Counted from the first letter of the stretch, positions 16,628-25,406 are shown. The stretch is 64,000 bases of DNA from Rhizobium aethiopicum (GCF_900094625.1 NZ_FMAJ01000017.1:1-64000), one strand, 5' to 3'. A program made the numbers and translations. The notes: a model not told the origin generated them from the letters alone.

Positions 16628-18484
16628 TTACAGCGCCGGCGCCGGGATGGCAGCCGCGCTTGCCTCGGCGTTGGCGCCGGTCTCGGCGACAGGCGTCAGT
16701 TCCTCGGATTCTGCCGGCAGCGCCTGCAGGTGCAGGACGCGCGGCTGCAGGGCCTCGAGATAGGTTTCCGAGCGGCCGATATAGATCATGGCGGTTTCCG
16801 GCATGGTGGCCAGCACTCGGCACATCGTTTCCTGCCATTCCGGCTCCATGCCCTCAAGCACTTCATCGAAAACGATCCAGCGCGGGCGCACCAGAAGCAG
16901 CCGGGCGAAGCCGATCGCCTTCTGCTCGTCGCCGTCGAGCAGCTTGTCCCAGCGGGCGCGGCTATCGAGCCTTGCGACCAGCGAATGCAGCCCGGCCTTT
17001 TCGAGGGCCGCCTCGACGGCCGCCCTCTCGTAGGCATCGGGGCTTTCGGGAAAGGCCAGCGCTTCGCGCAGCGTTCCGCCTGGGACATAGGCGACCTGCG
17101 GCACGAACAGCATCTCGTCGGCCGGCGGCAGGCCCATCGTGCCGCTGCCGCACGGCCAGAGGCCGGCCATCGCCTGGAAGAGCAGCTTGCGATTGACGCT
17201 GTGATCGCCGTTGATCATGATTTTTTCGCCGGCCTTGATCACGACGTCGGTCTCGCGCAGGCGGAAGCCGCCGCATTCCGCGATGTCTTCGCCGATCTTG
17301 GCGTTGATCACCACATCCTTCAGCGTCAGCGTGTCGGGCGCGGTGTTTTCATAGGCGATGCTGCCCTTCAGGTCGAAGTCCTCATCCATGTCGAGCAGCG
17401 CCTGACGGAAATCCGTGACGCGCATCAGCGTGGCGCGCCATTCGGCGATCGGGCCGAAATTGGCGACATACCAGCGCAGCGCCGTATTGACCTGGTTGAA
17501 GGCGCCGACGGACATCATCAGCTGGCCGAGGGTCAGGCCGCCGGAAAAATAGGCGGGAGCGGCGACGATGATCGGGATGACGATTACCAGCCAGCCGTAG
17601 CCGGCCGAAACCCAGGTGAGGTTGGTATTGGCCATGGCGAGCCGCTTGACGACCCTCAGCACCGAACTGATATCGGTGTTGATGCGCCGGCGTTCGTTCT
17701 CCTCGCCGCGGGCAACGGTAATCGCCGGCATGTTTTCGTTCGCATGCATCAGCGTGAAGCGAAGCTCGGCCTCCTTCGAGAAACGGTCGGCATTGAGCTT
17801 CACCAGCTTGCGGCCAACGACCTGACTGAGCACCGAGGCTGAAGCCGCATAGAAAATCGCCGCCCAGACCATATAGCCCGGGATGGAAAAGCTGTGGCCG
17901 CTGATGTGGAAGATGAAGCCGCTCGACAGTTCCCAGAGCACGCCGATGAAGCTCACCAGCAGAATGGTCGATTGTAAGAGTCCGAGGACGAGGCCCGTGG
18001 TGCTTTCGGCGAGGTTGCGGGAATCCTCATGCAGGCGCTGGTCCGGATTGACGCCGATCAGGCCACTGGAGGCAAGCCGCAGCGCCCGCTTGCGCTTCAG
18101 CCACTGGTCGACGAGATCGCGCGACAGGCCCTCACGCATATAGAGCGCGGTCATCTGGTTCAGCCAGGCCTGCAGCACATTGAGCAGCAGCAGCGTGCCG
18201 GCGATCATTGCGAAAATTTCGAGCTGGTCGAAGAATTCGCCGAGGTCACGGCGCTCGAGCGAATCGTAGAAGGGGGCGTTCCACTCGTTGAGGATCACTT
18301 GGCCATAGGCTGTCGCCAATATGACGAGGATCAGCACGGTCGCCAGAAACAGCACCTTGCCACGCACTTGCGAATTCCAGAATGCCGAGAACATCACCCC
18401 GAGGCGATATGTCAGGCTGAGATCGTAACCTACCCTATCCTGCCTCCGGGTCCCCGGCCTCCCCTCGATTTTATCTGCCATCAC
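16628..18484 (-). CDS. SbmA/YddA-type ABC transporter protein with degenerate ATP-binding domain
   Basis: A 618-residue fusion of an SbmA/BacA-like membrane domain (about 1-370, with the family pattern AYGQVILNEWNAPFYDSLERRD and QRLHEDSRNLAES) and a C-terminal ABC ATPase-like domain. BacA-type proteins import peptides and matter in symbiosis; this paralogue group is less studied. The nucleotide site is eroded: the Walker A position reads GDHSVNRK (426-433) where GxxGxGKS/T is expected, the signature reads LLDGDEQKA (515-523) instead of LSGGE, while the Walker B carboxylates (VFDEVLEG, 538-545) remain. The reading frame is intact, so this is not simple decay. Divergent from metA. Confidence 0.88.
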   Translation of the reverse strand: MMADKIEGRPGTRRQDRVGYDLSLTYRLGVMFSAFWNSQVRGKVLFLATVLILVILATAYGQVILNEWNAPFYDSLERRDLGEFFDQLEIFAMIAGTLLLLNVLQAWLNQMTALYMREGLSRDLVDQWLKRKRALRLASSGLIGVNPDQRLHEDSRNLAESTTGLVLGLLQSTILLVSFIGVLWELSSGFIFHISGHSFSIPGYMVWAAIFYAASASVLSQVVGRKLVKLNADRFSKEAELRFTLMHANENMPAITVARGEENERRRINTDISSVLRVVKRLAMANTNLTWVSAGYGWLVIVIPIIVAAPAYFSGGLTLGQLMMSVGAFNQVNTALRWYVANFGPIAEWRATLMRVTDFRQALLDMDEDFDLKGSIAYENTAPDTLTLKDVVINAKIGEDIAECGGFRLRETDVVIKAGEKIMINGDHSVNRKLLFQAMAGLWPCGSGTMGLPPADEMLFVPQVAYVPGGTLREALAFPESPDAYERAAVEAALEKAGLHSLVARLDSRARWDKLLDGDEQKAIGFARLLLVRPRWIVFDEVLEGMEPEWQETMCRVLATMPETAMIYIGRSETYLEALQPRVLHLQALPAESEELTPVAETGANAEASAAAIPAPAL

Positions 18485-18581
18485 GCTTTTCCAACACCGC
18501 CCATATCGTCATTATTAACATGGTGGCGTTATCGGTCTATCAACAGATTCTATCAGTCATTAAACTGTGATGATGCTTGCG

Positions 18582-18623
18582 CGGGCCGCTGCCGCATGCA
18601 TTCGGCAGTTGATTCGCGGCCCG
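18582..18623 (+). other. Large stem-loop upstream of the SAM-II riboswitch
   Basis: CGGGCCGC (18582-18589) pairs perfectly with GCGGCCCG (18616-18623), and inside it TGCCG (18590) pairs with CGGCA (18603). No T run follows on the plus strand. It may be a leader structure of metA or a terminator-like element in the divergent spacer. Confidence 0.4.
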
Positions 18624-18640
18624 ACAGGGGCTAATTAACA

Positions 18641-18698
18641 ATCCGTGGTGATTTGGCCGGCCGGCTTGCAGCCACGTTAAAAAAGTTGCTAAAGGGCC
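18641..18698 (+). ncRNA. SAM-II riboswitch (metA motif)
   Basis: The sequence fits the compact SAM-II aptamer of alphaproteobacteria. P1 is CGTGG (18644-18648) with CCACG (18672-18676); the conserved TGATTT follows P1, and the 3' conserved block GTTGCTAAAGGG closes the pseudoknot. It lies 60-120 bp before metA, the family's typical target. S-adenosylmethionine binding to the pseudoknot should hide the ribosome-binding region and lower metA translation. Confidence 0.92.
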
Positions 18699-18760
18699 GC
18701 GTGCGGACCGGTAGCGATTTTTTGTCGCCGCCGGTTTTTTGTTTTGATCGAGTGACCGCA

Positions 18761-19684
18761 ATGCCCATCAAGATTCCCGATACGTTGCCCGCCTTCGAAA
18801 CCCTGGTTCAGGAAGGCGTGCGGGTGCTGACCGAGACGATGGCGATCCGTCAGGATATAAGACCGTTGCAGATCGGGCTGCTCAACCTGATGCCGAACAA
18901 GATCAAGACCGAAGTACAGATGGCCCGCCTTGTCGGCGCCTCGCCGCTGCAGGTGGAGCTGTCGCTCATCCGCATCGGCGGCCACAAGCCAAAGAACACA
19001 TCGGAAGACCATCTGCTCGCCTTCTACCAGACCTGGGAGGAGGTGAAGCAGCGCAAGTTCGACGGTTTCATCATCACCGGGGCGCCGATCGAGCTCCTGC
19101 CCTATGAGGACGTTACCTATTGGCAAGAGATGCAGGAGATCTTCAATTGGACGGAAACCAACGTCCATTCGACGATGAACGTCTGCTGGGGCGCGATGGC
19201 AGCGATCTATCATTTTCACGGCGTTCCGAAATACGAGCTGAAGGAAAAAGCCTTCGGCGTCTACCGCCACCGGAATCTCAAACCTTCCTCCATCTATTTG
19301 AATGGCTTTTCCGACAATTTCGAGGTTCCGGTGTCGCGATGGACCGAGGTGCGCCGGGAGGACATCGACAAATCCGAAAGCCTGGAAATCCTGATGGAAT
19401 CGAGCGAGATGGGCGTCTGCCTCGTGCACGAGAAGAGGGGCCGGCGGCTTTATATGTTCAACCACGTCGAATATGATTCTACCTCGCTTTCCGAAGAGTA
19501 TTTTCGTGATGTCGATGCCGGCGTTCCGATCAAGATGCCGCACAATTACTTCCCGCATAACGACCCGACGCTGGCGCCGCAGAACCGCTGGCGCAGCCAT
19601 GCGCATCTCCTGTTCGGCAATTGGATCAACGAGATCTACCAGACGACGCCCTATGATCTCGAAGAGATCGGCATGGATCTCTGA
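18761..19684 (+). CDS. metA: Homoserine O-acyltransferase MetA, probably acetyl-CoA dependent
   Basis: A 308-residue enzyme that acylates homoserine in methionine synthesis. The catalytic Cys142 is in NVCWGAMAA, and the His/Glu pair is in MFNHVEYD; YFPHNDP near the C terminus is a MetA signature. Residue 111 is Glu (TGAPIELL); in studied MetA proteins Glu here selects acetyl-CoA while Gly selects succinyl-CoA, so O-acetylhomoserine is the likely product despite the usual 'succinyltransferase' label. ATG 18761 (MPIKIPDTLP) is the conserved start; upstream codons lie in the riboswitch. Regulation by SAM is expected through the SAM-II element. Confidence 0.95.
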   Translation: MPIKIPDTLPAFETLVQEGVRVLTETMAIRQDIRPLQIGLLNLMPNKIKTEVQMARLVGASPLQVELSLIRIGGHKPKNTSEDHLLAFYQTWEEVKQRKFDGFIITGAPIELLPYEDVTYWQEMQEIFNWTETNVHSTMNVCWGAMAAIYHFHGVPKYELKEKAFGVYRHRNLKPSSIYLNGFSDNFEVPVSRWTEVRREDIDKSESLEILMESSEMGVCLVHEKRGRRLYMFNHVEYDSTSLSEEYFRDVDAGVPIKMPHNYFPHNDPTLAPQNRWRSHAHLLFGNWINEIYQTTPYDLEEIGMDL

Positions 19685-19776
19685 GCGGCGTTTCTTTCTA
19701 ATCTGCCCGGTTGCGGTTTGGGACAAATGCGGGCAGGTTCCGGTCCTGAACTCAGGAATAGAACGGACGGTCGATC

Positions 19777-20799
19777 ATGTCGGATAAGTTGGAGCGGGAA
19801 GTTTTCGGGCAGACGAAGGCGGGCGAGACCGTCTATCGCGTCGTCATCAAGGGCGGCGGGCTGACCGCCAAGATCATCACCTGGGGTGCTGTCATCCAGG
19901 ATCTGCGCCTTGCCGGCCATGACGCGCCGCTGCAGCTCGGCTTCGATGATTTCGACAGCTACCCCCTCCATTCGGCTTATTTCGGCGCGACGCCCGGCCG
20001 CTGCGCCAACCGCGTCGGCGGCGGCGCCTTCACGCTAGACGGCACGGATTATCAGCTCGAACTGAACGAAAACGGCGTCACGCATCTGCATGGCGGCAGC
20101 GACAATATCGCCAAGCGCAACTGGACGATCGTCGAGCATGCCGTCGACCGCCTGGTGATGAAGATCGTCGATCCCGACGGCCGCGCCGGCTATCCCGGCA
20201 ACTGCACCATCCAGGCAACGTTCCGGGTGCACGGCAACGGCGAATTGTCGATCACCTACGAATCGACCAGCAATCAGCCGACGCTCGCCAATGTCTGCCA
20301 GCACGCCTATTTCAATCTCGACGGCCACGAAGATGCGCTGGGTCACGATATCATGATCGCCGCCGATCACTATCTGCCGACCGATGAGAAGCAGGTGCCG
20401 ACCGGCGAGATCCGCTCCGTTGGCGGCACCGAATTCGATTTCCGCGAGATGGCACCGATGAAGCGCTTCGTCGGCAGTGAACAGGTGCTGTACGACCATA
20501 ATTTTTGCCTGTCCCGCGAACGCACCGCCAAGCGCACCGTCGCACTCGCCCGCAGCCTCTATTCCGGCGTGTCGCTGGAAGTGCGCAGCACCGAGCCTGG
20601 CGTGCAGTTCTATGCCGGCTTCAAGCTCAATACGGGGGCTCCCGGTCTCGACGGGCGCAAATACGGCCCGTTCGCCGGCTTCTGCCTGGAGACGCAGGTC
20701 TGGCCGGATGCCATCAATCACGAAGGTTTCCCGAATGCGGTCCTGCGCCCCGGCGAGGTGCTGCGCCAGGAGACGGATTATATCTTCACCAAGAGCTGA
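19777..20799 (+). CDS. galM: Aldose 1-epimerase
   Basis: A 340-residue galactose mutarotase-like protein that interconverts alpha and beta anomers of aldoses. Family motifs are FGATPGRCANRV (about 70-81), THLHGG, the catalytic His in CQHAYFNL, the DHNFCL segment and the catalytic Glu in FCLETQVWPDAINH. No signal peptide, so cytoplasmic. ATG 19777 is the only reasonable start. It stands alone between metA and a strong terminator; a sugar pathway partner is not adjacent, although the amino-sugar operon follows. Confidence 0.93.
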   Translation: MSDKLEREVFGQTKAGETVYRVVIKGGGLTAKIITWGAVIQDLRLAGHDAPLQLGFDDFDSYPLHSAYFGATPGRCANRVGGGAFTLDGTDYQLELNENGVTHLHGGSDNIAKRNWTIVEHAVDRLVMKIVDPDGRAGYPGNCTIQATFRVHGNGELSITYESTSNQPTLANVCQHAYFNLDGHEDALGHDIMIAADHYLPTDEKQVPTGEIRSVGGTEFDFREMAPMKRFVGSEQVLYDHNFCLSRERTAKRTVALARSLYSGVSLEVRSTEPGVQFYAGFKLNTGAPGLDGRKYGPFAGFCLETQVWPDAINHEGFPNAVLRPGEVLRQETDYIFTKS

Positions 20800-20839
20800 G
20801 CGCCTTCAGGACGCACGGCTGTCAACTTTGGTCGTTATG

Positions 20840-20871
20840 AACCCTCTGCGGGCCACCGCAGAGGGTTTTTT
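20840..20871 (+). terminator. Rho-independent terminator after galM
   Basis: Perfect 12-bp stem AACCCTCTGCGG / CCGCAGAGGGTT, loop GCCA, followed by a run of six T. It separates galM from the GntR-led operon. Confidence 0.95.
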
Positions 20872-20902
20872 GTTTCCCGCGTTCGATTCCGCCTTGCCGA
20901 TT

Positions 20903-20942
20903 GGTTCTAAATAGGTTCTATTGTATTCCCATGGATAGAACC
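20903..20942 (+). promoter_or_regulatory. Candidate GntR operator repeats
   Basis: GGTTCTA occurs at 20903 and GGTTCTAT at 20914 (11 bp, one helical turn), and the inverted ATAGAACC lies at 20935-20942, overlapping the first codons of the regulator gene. This arrangement of a half site repeated directly and inverted around the start suggests autoregulation by the GntR protein encoded here. Assignment is by position and symmetry. Confidence 0.5.
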
Positions 20943-21707
20943 AGTCTGGTGACGGAGCTGAATAGGCGCGGCCTGCGCGACGAAGCGCTGACCGGCCCGC
21001 TCTACAAGCGGCTGGCGCAGGCGCTGACCAGCCTCGTTCAGGAAGGACTGCTGAAGCCGGGTACGGCGCTGCCTGGCGAGCGCGACCTCGCCGAGGCCCT
21101 CAAGCTCGGCCGCGTCACCGTGCGCACCGCCTATCGCGACCTGATGGCGTCGGGTGCACTGGAATCGCGCCGCGGAAGCGGTACTTTCGTATCGAGCAAG
21201 GTGGAGCGCATGGAGCAGTCGCTCTGGCGGCTTTCCTCCTTCTCCGCCGATATGCGCTCGCGCGGGCGTCTGCCTGCCGCACGGATATTGTCGCGGGAAG
21301 TCAACACGCCGTCCCCGGAAGAATCCTTCCTGCTCGGTCTGGGCGGCGACGAGCAGGTGCTGAGGCTCGACCGGCTGCGCCTCGCCGACGGTCTGCCGCT
21401 GGCGATCGAGCGCGCCGTCGTGCCGCTCAAGTTCTTGGGCGAGGACGCAGGCGGCGAGGGATCGCTCTACGATGCGCTGGCGGCGAACGGACATCGGCCG
21501 GTGCGCGCGCTGCAGCGGCTGACCGCCGTGACACTCGATGCGTCCTATGCCGCGATGCTGAATGTAAAATCAGGCGCGCCGGCGCTTTTGATCGAACGTG
21601 TCTCACGGCTGGAAGACCAGCGCGTCGTCGAATACACCCGCTCGCATTATCGCGGCGATGCCTATGATTTTGTTGCCGAATTGAGAATTGGAGATGACCA
21701 TGAGTGA
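20931..21707 (+). CDS. GntR-family (HutC-type) regulator of amino-sugar catabolism
   Basis: A 258-residue repressor-type protein: N-terminal winged helix (LYKRLAQALTSLVQEGLLKPG ... PGERDLAEALKLGRVTVRTAYRDL, about 24-80) and a C-terminal UTRA effector domain (about 90-250) that in relatives such as NagR binds phosphorylated amino sugars. ATG 20931 has no Shine-Dalgarno sequence and sits inside repeat half sites, so the mRNA may have a very short leader. The next gene overlaps its 3' end, and the operon content (SIS, nagA) suggests the ligand is glucosamine-6-phosphate or N-acetylglucosamine-6-phosphate. Confidence 0.88.
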   Translation: MDRTSLVTELNRRGLRDEALTGPLYKRLAQALTSLVQEGLLKPGTALPGERDLAEALKLGRVTVRTAYRDLMASGALESRRGSGTFVSSKVERMEQSLWRLSSFSADMRSRGRLPAARILSREVNTPSPEESFLLGLGGDEQVLRLDRLRLADGLPLAIERAVVPLKFLGEDAGGEGSLYDALAANGHRPVRALQRLTAVTLDASYAAMLNVKSGAPALLIERVSRLEDQRVVEYTRSHYRGDAYDFVAELRIGDDHE

Positions 21708-22731
21708 AACCCAGTCGCTGATGCTGCAGGAAGCCGGCCAGTCGCCGGAGGTGGTGGCCACACTTCTCGAAAAGGGAACGCCGGTTTTCGCAGAGATCGC
21801 CCGGCTGTTTTCGACTTCCCGCCCGAGCGTGGTGACGACGGCCGCGCGCGGCTCCTCGGACCACGCCGCCACCTTCTTCAAGTATCTCTTCGAGATTACC
21901 TGCGGCGTACCGGTCGCCTCGGTCGGCCCGTCGATCGCTTCTGTCTACGGCGCTTCTCTCCATCTGAAAGGCGGCGTGCATTTCACCGTCTCGCAGTCGG
22001 GTGCAAGTCCCGATATCGTCGCACTGCAGGACGCGGCCAAGAAGGGCGGCGCGACGACGATCGCCGTCGTCAACGTCACCGACAGTCCGCTTGCCAAGCA
22101 AGCGGATATCGTTCTCGGCCTCAACGCCGGCGCGGAGAAGAGTGTGGCGGCGACGAAATCCTTCATCGCGTCCGTTGCCGCCCTTTCCGGCGTGACGGCT
22201 GCGATCGGCGGTGCGTCCGATCTGCAGGCCGCGCTCGGCAAGCTGCCGGAAGCGCTTTCGGCGACCGCCGGCCTCGATACGGCGCCGGCCGAGGAGGTGC
22301 TGTTCAACGCGACCTCGCTCTATACGGCCGGCCGCGGTCCGGCTTTCGCGATCGCGCTCGAAGCGGCGCTGAAGGCCAAGGAAACCTCCGGCCTCCATGC
22401 CGAGGCCTTTTCGCTGGCGGAACTGATGCATGGCCCGATGCGCCTGGTGCAGCCGGGCTTTCCCATCGTCGCCTTCGCGCCCGACGACGCGGCTTTCGCC
22501 AATAACGGCCAGGCGCTGGAGCGCCTGCAGAAGCTCGGCGCCACCACCGTCGGTTTCTCCACGCAGCCGCTCTCCGGTATCAATCTGCGCGTGCCGACAA
22601 CCGGGAACGGCCTCCTCGACCCGCTGGTGTCGCTGCTTGTCTATTACCGGCTGATCGAGTCTGTGACGCGCCGCAAGGGCTTCGATCCCGACCGGCCGGC
22701 CAACCTGCTCAAGGTGACGGAGACGGTCTGA
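21700..22731 (+). CDS. SIS-domain sugar isomerase/deaminase (NagB-II type)
   Basis: A 343-residue protein with two SIS domains (about 30-170 and 190-330), resembling the isomerase half of GlmS. SIS motifs include ARGSSDHAA, SQSGASPDIV and, late, AEALSLAELMHGP-like AEAFSLAELMHGP. In this operon context it is most likely glucosamine-6-phosphate deaminase of the NagB-II group, giving fructose-6-phosphate and ammonia. It lacks the glutaminase domain of GlmS. The start at ATG 21700 has GGAG 6 bp upstream and overlaps the end of the regulator gene; ATG 21694 is an alternative. Confidence 0.85.
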   Translation: MSETQSLMLQEAGQSPEVVATLLEKGTPVFAEIARLFSTSRPSVVTTAARGSSDHAATFFKYLFEITCGVPVASVGPSIASVYGASLHLKGGVHFTVSQSGASPDIVALQDAAKKGGATTIAVVNVTDSPLAKQADIVLGLNAGAEKSVAATKSFIASVAALSGVTAAIGGASDLQAALGKLPEALSATAGLDTAPAEEVLFNATSLYTAGRGPAFAIALEAALKAKETSGLHAEAFSLAELMHGPMRLVQPGFPIVAFAPDDAAFANNGQALERLQKLGATTVGFSTQPLSGINLRVPTTGNGLLDPLVSLLVYYRLIESVTRRKGFDPDRPANLLKVTETV

Positions 22732-23882
22732 TGCGGCGCAAGATCTTCGTCGGCGCCCGTATTTTCGATGGCGAGCGCTTCCATGACGATAAGGCACTCA
22801 TCGTTGCCGACGGCCGTATTGAAGCGATCGTCGCGAGAATCGACCTGCCTGATGGCGACACAGTCACACTTGCGGGCGGCGTCCTGTCTGCCGGCTTCAT
22901 CGATGCGCAGGTCAATGGCGGCGGCGGCCGGATGCTGAACGACGAGCCTTCCGCGGCGTCGATGGATATCATCGCCGGCGGGCACCGGCCGTATGGCACG
23001 ACGTCGCTGTTGCCGACCCTAATTACCGATAGGTCGGAGGCGACCAATGCCGCCATCGCGGCGGCGAAGGAGGCCGTGAAGGAAAACCGCGGCGTCGCCG
23101 GCCTGCATCTCGAGGGCCCGCATCTGTCGCCCGCCCGCAAAGGCGCGCATCTGGCGGAACTGATGCGGCCGGTAGAAGACAGTGATGTCAGCGCTTTCAT
23201 CCGGGCGCGCGAGGCGATCGGAACGCTGCTCGTCACTATTGCCGCCGAGCAGGTGACGGTTGCCCAGGTGCGCGAGCTTGCGGAAGCCGGCGTCACCGTC
23301 AGCATCGGCCATTCCGACTGCGCGAGTGAGGCAGCGGAAGAGCGTTTCGATGCCGGCGCGCGCGGCGTTACCCACCTCTTCAACGCGATGAGCCAGATGG
23401 GACATCGCGCCCCCGGCCTCGTCGGCGCCGCGATCGACCATCCCGCGACCTGGTGCGGCATCATCGCCGACGGCCATCACGTCGATCCGAAGGCGCTGCG
23501 CACGGCGTTGCGCGCCAAGCGCGGCGAAGGCAAACTGTTCTTCGTCACCGACGCCATGTCGCTCGTCGGCTCGCAGCAGGACTCGTTCACGCTGAACGGA
23601 CGCACCGTCCGGCGCGAAAAGGGCGGCTTTTGCTCGAAGCTCGTGCTTCCCGACGGAACGCTCGCCGGCTCCGACGTCGACATGATCTCGGCGATCCGTT
23701 ACGGCGTCACCTATCTCGACCTGACGCTCGCCGAGGCGCTGCGCATGGCGACCCTTTACCCCGCGCGTTTCCTGCGGCTTGCCGACCGCGGCCATCTGTC
23801 GCCGGGCGCCCGCGCCGACCTCGTCCATTTGACCGATACGCTTACGGTTGCAGCCACCTGGCTTTCGGGCGAGGCGGCCTGA
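22731..23882 (+). CDS. nagA: N-acetylglucosamine-6-phosphate deacetylase
   Basis: A 383-residue amidohydrolase-fold enzyme removing acetate from N-acetylglucosamine-6-phosphate. Typical segments are the VNGGGG motif near residue 63, HLEGPHLSP with the metal-binding Glu, SIGHSDC, THLFNAMSQM and VTDAMSLVG with the catalytic Asp. Its ATG overlaps the stop of the SIS gene by one base (TGATG), indicating translational coupling. Product feeds the upstream NagB-II-type deaminase. Confidence 0.93.
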   Translation: MRRKIFVGARIFDGERFHDDKALIVADGRIEAIVARIDLPDGDTVTLAGGVLSAGFIDAQVNGGGGRMLNDEPSAASMDIIAGGHRPYGTTSLLPTLITDRSEATNAAIAAAKEAVKENRGVAGLHLEGPHLSPARKGAHLAELMRPVEDSDVSAFIRAREAIGTLLVTIAAEQVTVAQVRELAEAGVTVSIGHSDCASEAAEERFDAGARGVTHLFNAMSQMGHRAPGLVGAAIDHPATWCGIIADGHHVDPKALRTALRAKRGEGKLFFVTDAMSLVGSQQDSFTLNGRTVRREKGGFCSKLVLPDGTLAGSDVDMISAIRYGVTYLDLTLAEALRMATLYPARFLRLADRGHLSPGARADLVHLTDTLTVAATWLSGEAA

Positions 23883-23899
23883 CCTCAAGGAGACGTGAG

Positions 23900-24628
23900 A
23901 TGACTGCCATCACGGATGCCTATTTCTCCAACCTGATCGGTCGGCTGGAAGAGCTGAAGCAAGTGCTTGCCGAGCCCATGGCGCAGGCGGCAGCCGTCAT
24001 TCTCGATGCTGCCCGCGGCGACAAGCGCGTCTATGTCTTCGGTACCGGGCATTCACATATGCTGGCGGAAGAGGTGCACTATCGCGCCGGCGGGCTTGCG
24101 CTTACCGTTCCGGTGCTCGTCGGCTCGGCCATGCTGCATGAGGGCGCGGTCATCAGTTCGGTTTATGAGCGCACGCAGGGCCTGGTGCGGCCGATGCTGG
24201 AGCGTTACGGCATGCAGCCCGGCGATGTCATCATCATCGCCTCCAATTCCGGCGTGAACGCCGCGCCGATCGAGGCCGCCGACTATGCGCGCGAGATCGG
24301 CGCGAAGGTGATTGCCATCACTTCGATTGCCTATTCCTCAGCGATCGCCAATGGCCGTCGACGCCTCGCCGAAGTCGCTGACGTGGTGCTCGATAACGGA
24401 TTGCCGCCGGGCGACGCCGTTATCGATCTCGAGGGCACGGGGCTTCGGGTCGGGCCGGTCTCGACGGCGGTCGGGGTGACGGTCATCAACGCCGTCTTCG
24501 CGGAAGTCGCCTCGGAGCTTTCCAAATCCGGCGATGCGCCGGTCTATCTCAGCGCCAACATGCCCGGGGCTGCCGAGATAAACCAGAAGCTCGTGCGGAA
24601 ATACCGGCCGCGCAATCCGCATCTTTGA
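23900..24628 (+). CDS. SIS-domain sugar-phosphate-binding protein
   Basis: A 242-residue single SIS-domain protein. Substrate-binding patterns are GTGHSHMLAEEVHYRAGG (about 49-66) and IIASNSGVNAAPIEAA (about 112-127). It resembles the uncharacterised YfhH/DUF2529-like sugar isomerases rather than MurQ. AAGGAG 7 bp upstream of ATG 23900 supports the start. As last gene of the GntR-SIS-nagA operon it may handle a second amino-sugar phosphate or an anomer, but no activity can be assigned. Confidence 0.82.
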   Translation: MTAITDAYFSNLIGRLEELKQVLAEPMAQAAAVILDAARGDKRVYVFGTGHSHMLAEEVHYRAGGLALTVPVLVGSAMLHEGAVISSVYERTQGLVRPMLERYGMQPGDVIIIASNSGVNAAPIEAADYAREIGAKVIAITSIAYSSAIANGRRRLAEVADVVLDNGLPPGDAVIDLEGTGLRVGPVSTAVGVTVINAVFAEVASELSKSGDAPVYLSANMPGAAEINQKLVRKYRPRNPHL

Positions 24629-24645
24629 CGTCGGCAGATACAAAA

Positions 24646-24667
24646 AAGGCCGGTCTGAACCGGCCTT
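24646..24667. terminator. Bidirectional terminator between amino-sugar operon and efp
   Basis: Stem AAGGCCGGT / ACCGGCCTT with a CTGA loop. The A run on the left gives a strong T run for minus-strand transcripts (efp); the plus-strand side has only TTCTG. Confidence 0.85.
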
Positions 24668-24688
24668 CTGCAGAGATATAAACCAGGA

Positions 24689-25258
24689 TCAGTCCTTGGC
24701 GCGTTCGACGTAGGAATTGTCTTCGGTCGCGATAACGACGCGGGTGCCGGCGTCGATATGCGGCGGCACCGAGGTGCGGATGCCGTTGGAGAGCATGGCC
24801 GGCTTGTAGGACGATGACGCAGTCTGGCCCTTGACGACCGGTTCGGTCTCGACGATCTCGAGCGTGACGTGGCGCGGCAGTTCGAGCGCCAGCGGAATGC
24901 CTTCATGGATCGACAGGATGCAGGTCATGCCTTCCTGGAGATAGGCCTTCTGGTCGCCCATGGTTTCCTGGCTGACGACCACCTGGTCGTAGTTGGCAGG
25001 ATTCATGAAGTGGAAGCCTTCGCCGTCTTCATAGAGGAATTGAAAGTTGACGTCCTCGACGAAGGCGCGCTCGACCTGTTCGGTGGTGCGCCAGCGCTCG
25101 GAGACCTTCACGCCGTCGACGATGCGGCGCATGTCGACCTGGGTTACCGGCGTGCCCTTGCCCGGATGAAAGTTCTGGGCGGTGAGAACGACATAGAGCT
25201 TGCCGTCGACATCGAGAACGTTGCCCTTGCGGACCGAAGAGGCGATGACCTTGACCAT
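24689..25258 (-). CDS. efp: Elongation factor P
   Basis: A 189-residue translation factor that relieves ribosome stalling at polyproline stretches. Three beta-barrel domains; the modification loop reads HPGKGTP with Lys34 exactly at the position beta-lysylated in E. coli. That fits the adjacent epmA and epmB genes, which lie divergently 149 bp away. ATG 25258 follows AAGGAAG by 5 bp; the frame continues upstream without conserved sequence. A terminator lies just downstream. Confidence 0.97.
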   Translation of the reverse strand: MVKVIASSVRKGNVLDVDGKLYVVLTAQNFHPGKGTPVTQVDMRRIVDGVKVSERWRTTEQVERAFVEDVNFQFLYEDGEGFHFMNPANYDQVVVSQETMGDQKAYLQEGMTCILSIHEGIPLALELPRHVTLEIVETEPVVKGQTASSSYKPAMLSNGIRTSVPPHIDAGTRVVIATEDNSYVERAKD

Positions 25259-25406
25259 AAGACTTCCTTGTAACTCGGCTTTCGGCGTCGTAGATGACTG
25301 TCGAGACGCCCCGGAGACGCAAATGTTTTTCTTTGGGGGCGCAACTAACCTAAAATCCGGGAAATAGCCACCCCCATACCGGCTTCTCCGGCGAAGAAAG
25401 CTTGGA

